Shown: positions 1 to 9,553 of the stretch, one piece after another
Numbering within the stretch: the first letter of the stretch is position 1
Layout of the letters: each line of letters begins with the position of its first letter
NCBI GenBank assembly: GCA_050949415.1
Contig: JBMNFR010000001.1
Span: 478,283-542,282, forward strand
Reading direction: 5' to 3'
From: JAAZKI01 sp012799905
GTDB lineage: Bacteria > Verrucomicrobiota > Lentisphaeria > Oligosphaerales > Oligosphaeraceae
DNA length: 64,000 bases
The notes under the pieces: generated by a model
Databases searched by the model: none
Told to the model about the DNA's origin: nothing
What the model saw: only the letters and a program-made list of their open reading frames with translations
Made by a program: the position numbers and the translations under genes

Positions 1-2
1 CT

Positions 3-914
3 GCCAATGGCACCCTCGCCGACTTTCTCGCAACGCGCAACACCAGGAATATCGTGACTCCGACCATGGGCGGCGATGTCTTCTGGCGCGACCTGGCAGA
101 ATGCTGCGGCTGGCGCATCCAACAGAACGCCGTCTTCAATAACTGCCGCATTTTGGACAACGAAAATTACCGCCATGCTTGGGGAAGCCTGGGATACCTT
201 GAGGAACTCCTGCTCGGAAATCCGCCCTCACGGCTGAGCAACTACGCCGAACCAGGATACTGCTTCTACAAATACCCGGCGGAAAAAGCCCCCAAGCGCG
301 GCGTTGTCATTCTGCTGCATGGACTCGGCAACCGCGCCCACAACATGAGCGGCATGGCCAAAAAAGCCGCAGCCGCTGGCTATGACGCGCTCAACTACGA
401 CTATCCGACGTTCGCCGAGCACATTTCCACCCACGGCCAGCGCTTTCTTGACGCCTTCCGAGCCGAGTTGGCAGGCATCCCGCCCGGCGAAGACATCTTT
501 TTTCTCACCCACAGCCTCGGCGGCATCATCGTGCGCGTCGCCCTGGCCAAAATGACCCCGGCCGAATGTGAACGCATCAAGTGCATCGTCATGATGGCGC
601 CGCCTAACCGCGGCTCCTACTGGCCCGATGTCCTGATCAAGGCTATGCCGAGCGTCGGCGAATTATCCAAAACTCTCGGCGACCTGCGCACCGCGCCGGA
701 TTCGCCGGTCAACCAAATTCCATTGCCGGCCGCCCCGGTCAAAATCGGCATCATTCGCGCCAGCATGGACATGAAAGTGGCTGAGCATCAGACCAAACTG
801 AATGGCATCCCTGGCGACAAGTACACCGAAGTCCCTGGCGGCCATTGGCAACTGCCCCTCAGCGATGACGCCTTCCGAGCAGCGGAGACGTTCTTCCGCA
901 CCGGCGCCTTCTAA
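3..914 (+). CDS. Alpha/beta-hydrolase (esterase/lipase-like), 5' end outside window
   Basis: A serine hydrolase of the alpha/beta-hydrolase fold, substrate unknown. The frame is open to the left edge and bases 3-53 read as normal protein, so the true start probably lies upstream; a GTG at 54 is the only alternative. Numbering from base 54, an oxyanion-hole HGLG lies at residues 89-92, the nucleophile elbow THSLGG puts Ser154 in the catalytic position, Asp239 is a candidate acid, and His264 in GGHW is the likely base. About 80 residues precede the hydrolase core and are not recognised. The gene ends 9 bases before the convergent gene at 923. Family assignment is confident; esterase versus lipase activity is inferred. 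Confidence 0.85.
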   Translation, partial: ANGTLADFLATRNTRNIVTPTMGGDVFWRDLAECCGWRIQQNAVFNNCRILDNENYRHAWGSLGYLEELLLGNPPSRLSNYAEPGYCFYKYPAEKAPKRGVVILLHGLGNRAHNMSGMAKKAAAAGYDALNYDYPTFAEHISTHGQRFLDAFRAELAGIPPGEDIFFLTHSLGGIIVRVALAKMTPAECERIKCIVMMAPPNRGSYWPDVLIKAMPSVGELSKTLGDLRTAPDSPVNQIPLPAAPVKIGIIRASMDMKVAEHQTKLNGIPGDKYTEVPGGHWQLPLSDDAFRAAETFFRTGAF

Positions 915-922
915 GCCGCGCT

Positions 923-1735
923 TCAGCATTCGTCATCCGCGTGCTGCTCAATCCACTCGCGCACAAAATCCACGGCCTCAGTGCCTAAATCAGCGCAGCA
1001 GTTGGAGCAAAAGATGATGCCTTCCGAGGTTCCCGCCAAAATATGGCTGCGGTAGGTCTCGCATTCGGTCTCAATCTGCTTCCTCGTCAACGGCTTTCCT
1101 TCGCCATAATTCCACAGGTAGCAGCCGTTCATCCGCCGCTGCCCTGGTGTCCTGGCCACGACAGCGTCAAAATCGCGGCTCAAGTCATCCAGTTCAGCCG
1201 GCGCCATCATATTCCAGTAGGTGACAATGTCAAAGCAGTGCAGGTAGTCGTCCACCGCCATCGGCAGCTGCCGCTTGTAGAAGACAACGCTGAAGTCAAG
1301 CCGACGAGCTGGACAGGCGTGCAGCGCGTCCGCCATCGCTTGCACCGCTGACAGGCTCAGGCGAGCCGGCGTCGGCGCAATCGGCGACCGGAAAAAATCA
1401 TCCAGGATGGCTCCGGTGATATTGGGGAATTTTTCTGCCAGGCGCAAGACTTCGTCAAGGTCAGTGGCGTCGTCATTGCGCACTGAGCCGCTGTCGCCGA
1501 TGGCGGACCACATGACCCGCCGCATAGAGTGCAGTTTTTCGGCCTCGTCATCAAACGGCGGTTTCGGAAGATTGCACATGACGACCCGGCACATATTGGG
1601 GATGCCGAGGAATTGCGCTCCTTCCAGCGGCTCCATCTTGTTCTCGCCCGGGAGCTTCCAGCGCTGATTGCCAGCGGCGTTATGATGACTGCCGGCATTC
1701 TGCCCCCATAACCACAAGCGATCGCAAAATTTCAT
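923..1735 (-). CDS. Hypothetical protein downstream of queA
   Basis: A 270-residue soluble protein that I do not recognise. The ATG at 1735 (MKFCDRLWLW) is preferred over upstream starts because GGGAG lies about 8 bases before it. The alternation of predicted strands and helices and the acidic loop ITGAILDDFF suggest a TIM-barrel-like enzyme, but that is only an impression. A Cys-rich motif (FCSNCCADLG) lies near the C-terminus. It follows queA on the same strand with a 78-base gap, so the two could be co-transcribed. No signal peptide or membrane segment is seen. Confidence 0.7.
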   Translation of the reverse strand: MKFCDRLWLWGQNAGSHHNAAGNQRWKLPGENKMEPLEGAQFLGIPNMCRVVMCNLPKPPFDDEAEKLHSMRRVMWSAIGDSGSVRNDDATDLDEVLRLAEKFPNITGAILDDFFRSPIAPTPARLSLSAVQAMADALHACPARRLDFSVVFYKRQLPMAVDDYLHCFDIVTYWNMMAPAELDDLSRDFDAVVARTPGQRRMNGCYLWNYGEGKPLTRKQIETECETYRSHILAGTSEGIIFCSNCCADLGTEAVDFVREWIEQHADDEC

Positions 1736-1813
1736 GCTCCGTCTCCCAATATGGATTCTAATTATGCCACGCCTGCGAGGACGACGCTCCCTGTCGCGCC
1801 GTTCTGCCAAGGC

Positions 1814-2842
1814 TCAAATCAACAGCATGCAGTCGCCATAGCTGTAAAAGCGCATTCGGCTGCGAACCGCGAAGTCATACGCCTTCATCACATGGGCGTG
1901 ATCCGCAAACGTACAGACCAACATCAGCAAGGTCGACTGCGGCAGATGAAAGTTGGTCAACAGCCCGTCCGCCACCCGGGAACGATGCGGCGGATGCAGA
2001 AAAATCGATGTCTGCCCTGAACCCGGCTTGACCATTCCAGAGGCCGGGTCAAAGCAGGTCTCCAGCACCCGCACCGTCGTCGTGCCGACGCAGACCACGC
2101 GCCCGCCTTCTTGCCTGGTATGGTTGATCAACTCAGCGCTCGCGTCGGAGAAGTAATAGTTTTCCGCGTGCATCACATGGTCTTCGACGCGTTCCACGCT
2201 CACCGGCTTAAACGTCCCAGCCCCGACATGCAGCGTCAAACGCGCAATCTTGACCCCGCGCGCCTCCAGTCCGGACAACATATCAGAAGTGAAATGCAGC
2301 CCCGCAGTCGGCGCCGCCACTGCGCCGGGCGTGGATGCGTACACAGTCTGGTAGCGCTCGCGATCCTCTGGCAATGGCTCACGATTGATATACGGAGGAA
2401 GCGGAATCTGCCCTGCCTTCTCCATCAGCGCAAAAACATCCTCAGTGTCAAATCTAATCTGGAAGGTGCCGTCCTGATTTTTCCGGGTGACGACAAAGCC
2501 CCCGGATGCATCCAGTTCAACCCGCGATCCGGGGGGCAGCCGTCGACCCGGCCGCAGCAGACACGTCCAGGTGCTATCCGTCGTGGGCGTCAGCAAAAAA
2601 GCCTGCACCCGTCCACCTGTCTGCGCTCGATGTCCCCACAAACGAGCGCACAATACCCGCGTGTCGTTGATGACCAGGCAGTCGCCAGACCGCAAATACT
2701 GGGGAAATTCGACAAAGCCGTGCCGCGAAAAAGCGCCGCTGCGACGATCCAGGACTAACATCTCAGAGTCTGACCGGCGGGAAGCCGGATGCTGTGCAAT
2801 GAGTTCCTCCGGCAAATCATAATAAAAATCAGATACTTTCAT
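1814..2842 (-). CDS. queA: QueA, SAM:tRNA ribosyltransferase-isomerase
   Basis: Transfers and isomerises the ribosyl part of S-adenosylmethionine onto 7-aminomethyl-7-deazaguanine in tRNA, forming epoxyqueuosine. The 342-residue length matches the family. The N-terminus (DFYYDLPEELIAQHP) and internal motifs PLPPYI, APTAGLHFT and HVGAGTFKPV are typical. The start at 2842 (MKVSDFYY) fits the family N-terminus better than longer upstream options. It is the first gene of a possible two-gene minus-strand unit with the hypothetical gene at 923-1735. Confidence 0.97.
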   Translation of the reverse strand: MKVSDFYYDLPEELIAQHPASRRSDSEMLVLDRRSGAFSRHGFVEFPQYLRSGDCLVINDTRVLCARLWGHRAQTGGRVQAFLLTPTTDSTWTCLLRPGRRLPPGSRVELDASGGFVVTRKNQDGTFQIRFDTEDVFALMEKAGQIPLPPYINREPLPEDRERYQTVYASTPGAVAAPTAGLHFTSDMLSGLEARGVKIARLTLHVGAGTFKPVSVERVEDHVMHAENYYFSDASAELINHTRQEGGRVVCVGTTTVRVLETCFDPASGMVKPGSGQTSIFLHPPHRSRVADGLLTNFHLPQSTLLMLVCTFADHAHVMKAYDFAVRSRMRFYSYGDCMLLI

Positions 2843-2940
2843 GAACCTTCTTGCTTCATGCCGCGCTATTATCAGCCAACTTACGGCAGTCTGAAGTCTG
2901 TACGGCAAGCGCTCACCGCAAAACTTCGCACAATAAAAAG

Positions 2941-3140
2941 AAATTTCCGTGTATTCCGCGTGTTCAGTGGTTACAAAAACAACCCTATAAAAAATCAGTG
3001 TCCATCAATGTCCATCTGTGGTTAAAAAACAACCCAAGACAAAATTTCCGTGTATTCCGCGTGTTCAGTGGTTACAAAAACAACCCTATAATAAAATCAG
3101 TGTTCATCTGTGTCCATCCGTGGTTAAAAAATTGGTTATG
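2941..3140. repeat. Tandem pair of ~101-bp intergenic repeats
   Basis: Bases 2941-2990 and 3042-3091 are a 50-bp direct repeat with no visible mismatch (core TTCCGTGTATTCCGCG). Each copy is followed by a similar, less conserved half ending in GTGGTTAAAAAA, giving two head-to-tail units. They fill most of the queA-smpB gap (2843-3150), where no gene is seen. Similar CCGTGTATTCCGCG/GTGGTTAAAA dispersed repeats are common between genes in some PVC and Bacteroidetes genomes; that comparison is from memory. Confidence 0.8.
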
Positions 3141-3150
3141 GCCGCAGCCA

Positions 3151-3600
3151 TCACCGCTTCGCTGTCAAGGCTCGCCGCATATCCCGGTCAGCTTCGCGCT
3201 TTTTCAAGTCATCCCGCTTGTCCCGGACATTCTTGCCGCGGCACAACCCCAGCTCCACCTTGACCTTGCCTTTGTCATTGAAATAAAAGGACAGCGGCAC
3301 CAGCGTCAGGCCTTTCGCTTCGATGCTCTTCTTCAACCGCATAATCTCGCGCTTGTGCATCAGCAGACGTCGCTGCCGCCGCGGCTCGTGGTTGTTGCGG
3401 TTGCCCTGCTCGTACGGGGCAATGTGAACTCCGTTGAGCTGCAAATTGCCGTCATGGATCGAAGCGTACGCATCCACTAACGACACCCCGCCGGTGCGAC
3501 AAGACTTGACTTCCGTCCCAGTCAGAGCAATTCCGGCCTCGAACTTCTCCAGAACGATGTAGTCGTGCCGAGCCTTCTTGTTCTGAGATATCATCTTCAT
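3151..3600 (-). CDS. smpB: SmpB, tmRNA-binding protein
   Basis: Binds tmRNA (SsrA) and delivers it to stalled ribosomes in trans-translation. The 149-residue product has the SmpB signature GIALTGTEVKS, the basic YEQGNRNNHEPRRQR loop and a Lys/Arg-rich C-terminal tail that enters the empty mRNA channel. The ATG at 3600 follows GGGGAAATTTGCCT; an ATG two codons later is also possible. It stands alone, with a dispersed repeat pair downstream. No ssrA gene was seen in this window. Confidence 0.96.
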   Translation of the reverse strand: MKMISQNKKARHDYIVLEKFEAGIALTGTEVKSCRTGGVSLVDAYASIHDGNLQLNGVHIAPYEQGNRNNHEPRRQRRLLMHKREIMRLKKSIEAKGLTLVPLSFYFNDKGKVKVELGLCRGKNVRDKRDDLKKREADRDMRRALTAKR

Positions 3601-3782
3601 AGGCAAATTTCCCCGCCCTGACAAGAAAAATATTGATTCGCGTGTAAACTAAATAATATAACCGACTTCAGCGTCGATGAAAACTTGCCCGGCGCAATCA
3701 GGCGCTGGCAGCAACCCAGCCAGGCCGAACAACAACACCTGTCCGCTTCACTTTCTATCATCCACTTTTTTCTGACCTGACC

Positions 3783-5894
3783 ATGAAAATCATTTGTTTT
3801 GGCGACAGCCTGACCAGCTGCGGCGGCCTTGACGGCCGTTACAGCGACATTCTCCAGGAGCGTTTCCCCAACCACGTCATCATCAACCGCGGCGCTGGCG
3901 GAGAGGCCTGGAGAGATGGCCTGGAACGCCTGGACCGCGATGTCTTGGCCGAACATCCTGACATCGTCCTGCTGGAGTACGGCGCCAATGACTGGTGGCG
4001 TGACGAACGGCGGCCAACCGCCTGGGCCGCTGACCTGGAACAGGTCGTGCGCCGCATCCAAGCCATCGGCGCCCAGCCGGTGATTCTTGGCGTCTTCGGC
4101 CCTTACCGCTGCCACGCCACCGGGCTTCTCCAGGACAAAACCTACGGCTTTGACGACCGCGCCCGCCAATACCGCGACCTGGAGGCTGACATCGCCCGCC
4201 GCTGCGCCTGCCCGTACATACCCACTATCCAACAGGAAATCATCGATGACCGCTGCTGCTGGCGAGACCGCAACCACCCCAATGAAATCGGTAACCGCAG
4301 CGTTGCCAATATCATCACCCCTATCCTGGAAAAAATCCTGGGCGAGACTGCCCTACCCATCCGGAGCGCCCGGCCCCGCAACCTCCTCGATTTCTGGCAG
4401 GAAGCCGTTGCTCTCGCTCCCGACCGGCCGGCCGCAATCAGCGGCAACACCACCCTGACCTACCGTGAAGCTCAGCAACAATGCCTCCGGCTGGCCACTG
4501 GTCTGCGCACCGCCGCCGGCGTGGAGCGACCCAAGGTAGCTGTCGGCCTGCCCAACTGCCTGGAATACTACCTGGCCTACTGGGCCCTCGTCAACCTGGG
4601 CGGCGTCATCATCCCGATCAATCCCTGGCTGAAAGAAGACAGCTTAGACGCCATCCTGAACACTGTCCAGCCAGACCTCCTAATCGTCCAAGGCCGCGGT
4701 GATCGCGACATCCTGGCCAGCGCAGCGCGCCATCCCTCCCTGCCGGTCTATGCCCTCACCCCGGATGCAGGTCTGCGTGACTTCAATGCCTTGATGCAGA
4801 CCGACGTTCTAGCAACGCCCTGCGCACCGGCAGAAGATGACCCAGCCATTGTCATGCACACCTCCGGCACCACCGCCGCTCCCAAAGGCGCCATCATGCG
4901 CCACAGCGACCTCATTTTCAACGTCATCACCACGCTCAATGCACAAGGCTTCCAGCCGGACGACATTCATCTGCTGGTCAATCCGATGTTCCATTGCACG
5001 GCTCTGTACAGTTCCCTGCCCGCTGCCGCCTTCCAGAAAACCCCGGTCGTCATCACCGCGGAAACCCAGGCTGACGCCCTGCTGTCGCTCGTCCAAACCC
5101 ACCGCATCACCACCTTCCTCACGGTGCCATCCATCCTGCAACGCATCGTCGCCCTGCCTGACTTCAGCCGCTACGACGTCTCTTCCCTGCGCGTCATCGG
5201 CTATGCCGGGTCGTTCATGCCCGTCAAAACCGTACGCCAGCTCCAGGCGGCCTTTCCGACGGTCGCCCTCCACAACTTCTTCGGCCTGACCGAAACCATC
5301 TCCGCCACTCATGTGCTGAATGGCGACGCCTCCCTTGACCGCCCTGACTCCATCGGCCGCACTCTGCCCTTTGTCACTGCCCGCATCATCACCGAAGACG
5401 GCCGTGAATGCGGCGATGACGAGGTGGGCGAACTGCTCTTTGCCAGCGAAAACGTCATCTCCGGCTATTGGGGCCAGCCAGAACGCCTGGCCGAAGCCAT
5501 GATTGAACTTGACGGCCGCACCTGGTTCCGCACCGGCGACCTGGCCAGTCGCGACAGCGAGGGATTCTACTTTATCAAAGGCCGAAAAAAGGACATGATC
5601 ATCGTCGGCGGCGAAAATGTCTTTGCAGCTGAAGTCGAAGCCGCCATCATGCTGCTCGCCGCTGTCAAGGAAGTCGCTGTCAAAGGCATTCCAGCCACCG
5701 GCATCCGCGAGTCGCTCGGCGAAATGATCAAAGCCTACGTCGTGCCAGAGCCAGGCATGACCTTGACCGAGAATGAACTGCGGCGCCACTGCCATAAAAC
5801 CTTGCCATCCTATAAAATCCCCCATGTAATCCAATTCATGGACGCTTTGCCGCGCAATCCGGCCGGGAAAGTCATCAAGACCGAACTGACCTGA
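3783..5894 (+). CDS. SGNH/GDSL hydrolase fused to AMP-dependent acyl ligase
   Basis: One 703-residue protein with two enzyme domains. Residues 1-185 are an SGNH hydrolase: block I GDSL with Ser9, the GAND block with Asn70, and DRNHP with Asp162 and His165. Residues ~200-703 are an ANL-family adenylating enzyme: P-loop-like HTSGTTAAPKGA (~359-370), FRTGDL, GRKKDMIIVGGENV, and a C-terminal catalytic Lys (Lys696 in NPAGKV). The natural reading is that one half activates a carboxylic acid, with AMP and usually CoA, and the other hydrolyses an ester or thioester. The acyl substrate is unknown. No signal peptide, so cytoplasmic. The frame is continuous without a sign of sequencing error. Confidence 0.93.
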   Translation: MKIICFGDSLTSCGGLDGRYSDILQERFPNHVIINRGAGGEAWRDGLERLDRDVLAEHPDIVLLEYGANDWWRDERRPTAWAADLEQVVRRIQAIGAQPVILGVFGPYRCHATGLLQDKTYGFDDRARQYRDLEADIARRCACPYIPTIQQEIIDDRCCWRDRNHPNEIGNRSVANIITPILEKILGETALPIRSARPRNLLDFWQEAVALAPDRPAAISGNTTLTYREAQQQCLRLATGLRTAAGVERPKVAVGLPNCLEYYLAYWALVNLGGVIIPINPWLKEDSLDAILNTVQPDLLIVQGRGDRDILASAARHPSLPVYALTPDAGLRDFNALMQTDVLATPCAPAEDDPAIVMHTSGTTAAPKGAIMRHSDLIFNVITTLNAQGFQPDDIHLLVNPMFHCTALYSSLPAAAFQKTPVVITAETQADALLSLVQTHRITTFLTVPSILQRIVALPDFSRYDVSSLRVIGYAGSFMPVKTVRQLQAAFPTVALHNFFGLTETISATHVLNGDASLDRPDSIGRTLPFVTARIITEDGRECGDDEVGELLFASENVISGYWGQPERLAEAMIELDGRTWFRTGDLASRDSEGFYFIKGRKKDMIIVGGENVFAAEVEAAIMLLAAVKEVAVKGIPATGIRESLGEMIKAYVVPEPGMTLTENELRRHCHKTLPSYKIPHVIQFMDALPRNPAGKVIKTELT

Positions 5895-5964
5895 TTCGCC
5901 GTAAAATTTGCTCAGAAACGCATTTTTTCCTGTGTCTGAACACGTTCAAACAAGGAGCTGTACA

Positions 5965-8900
5965 ATGACAAAAAAGATTGCCTGCGGTCTATTCATCCTT
6001 CTGGCGGCGGCATCCCTGCTGTCAGCCGAGCCGATCATTTCCTTTGAGCCTGGGGAAAACTGGCGTGAACGCGTCAGCGCTGGCAGGACAAAGCTGGAAG
6101 TCGTCGCTGAGCACGCTGTTCATGGCCAGCACAGCGCCAAGGTCTTCCTGCCCGGCAGCCCCCACGACACTTGGCCAGGCATTAACCTCAAAGTAAAACC
6201 TGAAGACTTTGTCGACGGCATCAATGAACTGAACTTCAGCGCCTGGCACCAGGAAAAAGAGACCATGGGCATAAACTGGCGCATTGATTACGACAAGGGA
6301 GACTCCATCTTCGGCGGCACCAAAGTCCCCCCGAAAACCAGAAGACGCATCGCCCTCGTCATCGAACGCAAAGACGCTGACGGCAACGTCAGCCGTGCGG
6401 TCAAAATCGTAGTCTACCGCCGTATGCCACGTGAAGACTGCACATACTGGCTGGATGACTTCCGGTTGGACGTCGCCAGCCGAAAATTCACGCCGATTGA
6501 GTACATCGCTCCCAAGAGCCACCGCCCGCCAACAGCAGCCGAACAAGCCGCCGGCTTCCAACTCTTCCAGCGCCACTGGATGGAACACGTGTTCAAAAAC
6601 ACTAAACCCCTGCCTACCGACGGCGCGCCGATACTGGACGCTACTGCCTGCCCCGGCGAACAAGAGCCGATAGTCTTCTCCCTGCATGCCCTGGCCGACT
6701 TGAAACAAGTCGCGGTCACCGTCGCCAAGCCCCTGACCGACCCCAATGGCCACGCGCTCCCAAAAACCGCCATCGAAATCCTGCCAATCCGATGCCTTGA
6801 CAAAAAAACCACCTATCCGTCCAAGGACTACTACTGCGACTTGCCGGTGCTGCTGGAGCGACGCGCCGCCGTTGACATCCCCAACGGCGAAAGCAAGAGC
6901 TTCTGGATTGACATTGACGTCCCGGCCCAGACCCCGGCAGGAAATTATGCCGGCACGCTGGCCCTGGCTATTGACGGCAAGACTGCGACCACTCTGCCTT
7001 TCACCTTGCGCGTCCTGCCCTTTACCCTTGAGGAGCCGAATGACATGTTCTGGGGCGAATACTACTACGGCGCACGAGGCACAAAAACCCCAGAGGAAAC
7101 CAAGGCGCAACTGCAAGAGCACATGACGATTATGCGCAAAAACGGCATGACCTCCATCGGTGTCTGCTCCGGCCCCGCCCTGGTCAAAGACTCTGCCCGC
7201 TGGGAAAACGGCAAGGCCAGCTTCACTCTTGATGAAAACTGCAACTTCGTCCTTATGATGAACCTCTATTTCCCGCTGGGCTACACCATGCCGGTCATCC
7301 TGCTCTCTGACGTTGGCCAGTCCTTCTGCTCGCAATTCAAACTGGCGGTCGGCTCCGAAGAGTACAAAGCCTGCTACAAGGCCTTCTGGGCCGCCATGCA
7401 AGCGGAAGGCAAAAAACGCGGCTGGCCAGAAATGATCGTGCAGCCGGTGGACGAACCGGGCTGGCAGTCACGGCATGAACGCGAACTGAACCTGACTCTG
7501 CTCAAATACCTGAAGGAAATCCCGGGGCAACGCACCGAACAAGACGGCCCTGCCGACGACTACTTCGTCAATCAAGCCGGCCCCTGGGCTGATATGTGGA
7601 ACTTCAATGGCGGCTTCGCCAACGCGGACGTGATGGCGCGCGTCGCCCGCGAAAACCGCCTGGCTACCCTCTACAACTGCGACGTCGAATCCTACCGCCC
7701 GGAAGTCGGACGCTACGTGACCGGCTTTTTCCAGGCCCGTTCCAACAGCCAAGGCTACTACAACTGGGCTTTCATGAGCGGCAGCAGCAATCCATACGAC
7801 GACTTTGACGCCGAATCCGGCGACTTCAGCCACATCTATCCGGCCACCGCAACCGAACCCGGCGGCCCCAGCATTGGCTGGTACGGCGTCCGCGAAGGCA
7901 TTGACGACTACAAGTACCTGACTACCTTACGCAACTTAATCGACCGCAAGAAAAATGGCACCCCTGCCGAGCAGGCTCAAGCCAAAGAGGCGGCTGCGAC
8001 CATTGACGCGCTGCTCGGAACCCTGCGCTATTCACCCAGAGTCAGAAACGCGGCGTCCTTCACCAGCATGAATCTTCCCGATGGAAAACGCGGCGTCACC
8101 GGCATTCTGAAGCTGCCCAACGACTGGTCATTCCAACACTATGACCAGGCTCGCGCCATCCTAATCGCCCAAATCATGACCCTGCGCGGCAGCAAACCAA
8201 CCGCAGCAACCGCAGCGCCCAAACTGGCAGTCACCCCACTGCCGCCAGTAGAAGCAGAAAATTCTGCTCCGCAAAGCCAATACCAGGTCGTCGTCCCTGT
8301 CATCAATACACCGGTGACCATTGACGGCGACCTGTCAGAGCCAGCCTGGCAAAAAGCCGGCAAACTGGAGAATTTCAGCATTGCTACCGGCGGCGTGCCC
8401 CTGCGCCAGACGCATGGCCGCATCATAACCGATGGAACCTACCTCTACCTGGCCGCAGTCTGCGATGAAGAATATATGAACAAAATCGCCACCAATGTGA
8501 CCGAAAACGGCGGCCAAGTCTGGATGGATGACTGCGTGGAATTCTTCTTTGACCCCACCTTGGAGTACAAGGGCTACTACCAGCTGGTAGTCAACGCCCT
8601 CGGCAAATACACCTTCCTGAACCAATTCAACGCTAAAAAGATGAAGCCCAGGATCAAAACCGCCGCCAAAATGGGAACGGACAGCTGGACAGTCGAGCTG
8701 AGCATTGCCCTCGCCGACTTGGGCATCCCGGGCCAGTCCTTCGGCTTCAACCTCTGCCGCGAACGCCGGCCCCTCGAAGTCATGGAACTGACCTGCTGGT
8801 CCCCGACCGGAAGCAGTTTCGGCACACCTGAATGTTTCGGCGTCGCCAATTTCGGACGGCGCAGCCTCAGCCTGACTGCAATGGACACATTGCAGCTCGG

Positions 8901-9438
8901 CGACAACCCGATCACGGCGTTAATTCGCAACGACCTTCCAAAGGCTGAGACTTTCACCGTCACTGCCGTCTGGAACGCAGGCGCAGCCGGTGAAACCAAG
9001 CAGACCCAAACCATCGCTTTGCAACCGGAACAAGAGGGCACGGTCAACTTCACCTGGACTGCCGCCGAACCTGGCCCAGTCACCCAGACCATCACGCTGC
9101 TGGACAGCAAAGCCAACATCATCGACCGACTGACCACCACTCCGCAAGTGGCACAGCCGTTGGCTTTGGCCTTGTCCTCGCCTTTCATTGACGGCTCTGA
9201 CTGGAAGGCGGAAATCGCTGTCAACTTGGCACCGGAACGTCGCGCCAACCTGGAACTGGTCATCCGGAGCGACGCACATGGCGTCCTCGCCCGCGTCCCG
9301 CTCGCCAAGGATAGCCGCTTCACACTGACACTCAGCCAAGGCGCCTTCAACACCCGCGAGAACCTCGCTGTCCAGCTGCAAGACAAAACCACCGGCAAAA
9401 CCATCAGCGCTGTCAACCGCACCGTGTTCACGCCGTGA
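5965..9438 (+). CDS. Secreted DUF4091 protein with CBM9-like domain
   Basis: A 1157-residue exported protein, probably acting on polysaccharide outside the cytoplasm. The ATG at 5965 follows AAGGAG and gives a clear signal peptide (MTKKIACGLFILLAAASLLSA). Residues ~25-170 look like a carbohydrate-binding beta-sandwich. A glycosidase-like TIM-barrel region covers about 355-660 and ends with the DUF4091 signature REGIDDYKYL (~640-650). Residues ~778-960 resemble a CBM9-like domain (VTIDGDLSEPAW, then DDCVEFFFDP). The C-terminal ~200 residues are beta-rich. DUF4091 proteins are common in Lentisphaerota, Planctomycetes and gut Bacteroidetes. Catalytic activity is inferred, not shown. Confidence 0.88.
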   Translation: MTKKIACGLFILLAAASLLSAEPIISFEPGENWRERVSAGRTKLEVVAEHAVHGQHSAKVFLPGSPHDTWPGINLKVKPEDFVDGINELNFSAWHQEKETMGINWRIDYDKGDSIFGGTKVPPKTRRRIALVIERKDADGNVSRAVKIVVYRRMPREDCTYWLDDFRLDVASRKFTPIEYIAPKSHRPPTAAEQAAGFQLFQRHWMEHVFKNTKPLPTDGAPILDATACPGEQEPIVFSLHALADLKQVAVTVAKPLTDPNGHALPKTAIEILPIRCLDKKTTYPSKDYYCDLPVLLERRAAVDIPNGESKSFWIDIDVPAQTPAGNYAGTLALAIDGKTATTLPFTLRVLPFTLEEPNDMFWGEYYYGARGTKTPEETKAQLQEHMTIMRKNGMTSIGVCSGPALVKDSARWENGKASFTLDENCNFVLMMNLYFPLGYTMPVILLSDVGQSFCSQFKLAVGSEEYKACYKAFWAAMQAEGKKRGWPEMIVQPVDEPGWQSRHERELNLTLLKYLKEIPGQRTEQDGPADDYFVNQAGPWADMWNFNGGFANADVMARVARENRLATLYNCDVESYRPEVGRYVTGFFQARSNSQGYYNWAFMSGSSNPYDDFDAESGDFSHIYPATATEPGGPSIGWYGVREGIDDYKYLTTLRNLIDRKKNGTPAEQAQAKEAAATIDALLGTLRYSPRVRNAASFTSMNLPDGKRGVTGILKLPNDWSFQHYDQARAILIAQIMTLRGSKPTAATAAPKLAVTPLPPVEAENSAPQSQYQVVVPVINTPVTIDGDLSEPAWQKAGKLENFSIATGGVPLRQTHGRIITDGTYLYLAAVCDEEYMNKIATNVTENGGQVWMDDCVEFFFDPTLEYKGYYQLVVNALGKYTFLNQFNAKKMKPRIKTAAKMGTDSWTVELSIALADLGIPGQSFGFNLCRERRPLEVMELTCWSPTGSSFGTPECFGVANFGRRSLSLTAMDTLQLGDNPITALIRNDLPKAETFTVTAVWNAGAAGETKQTQTIALQPEQEGTVNFTWTAAEPGPVTQTITLLDSKANIIDRLTTTPQVAQPLALALSSPFIDGSDWKAEIAVNLAPERRANLELVIRSDAHGVLARVPLAKDSRFTLTLSQGAFNTRENLAVQLQDKTTGKTISAVNRTVFTP

Positions 9439-9553
9439 AATTGCTCCGGCACTAAAGTGCCGACACTGGACGGAGACACGTCTTAGGTGCGAGGGGCGAG
9501 CCGTATCGTATGCAGCCTAGGCTTTAGCCTGCCGCATGTAGTACAAGTGGCCT

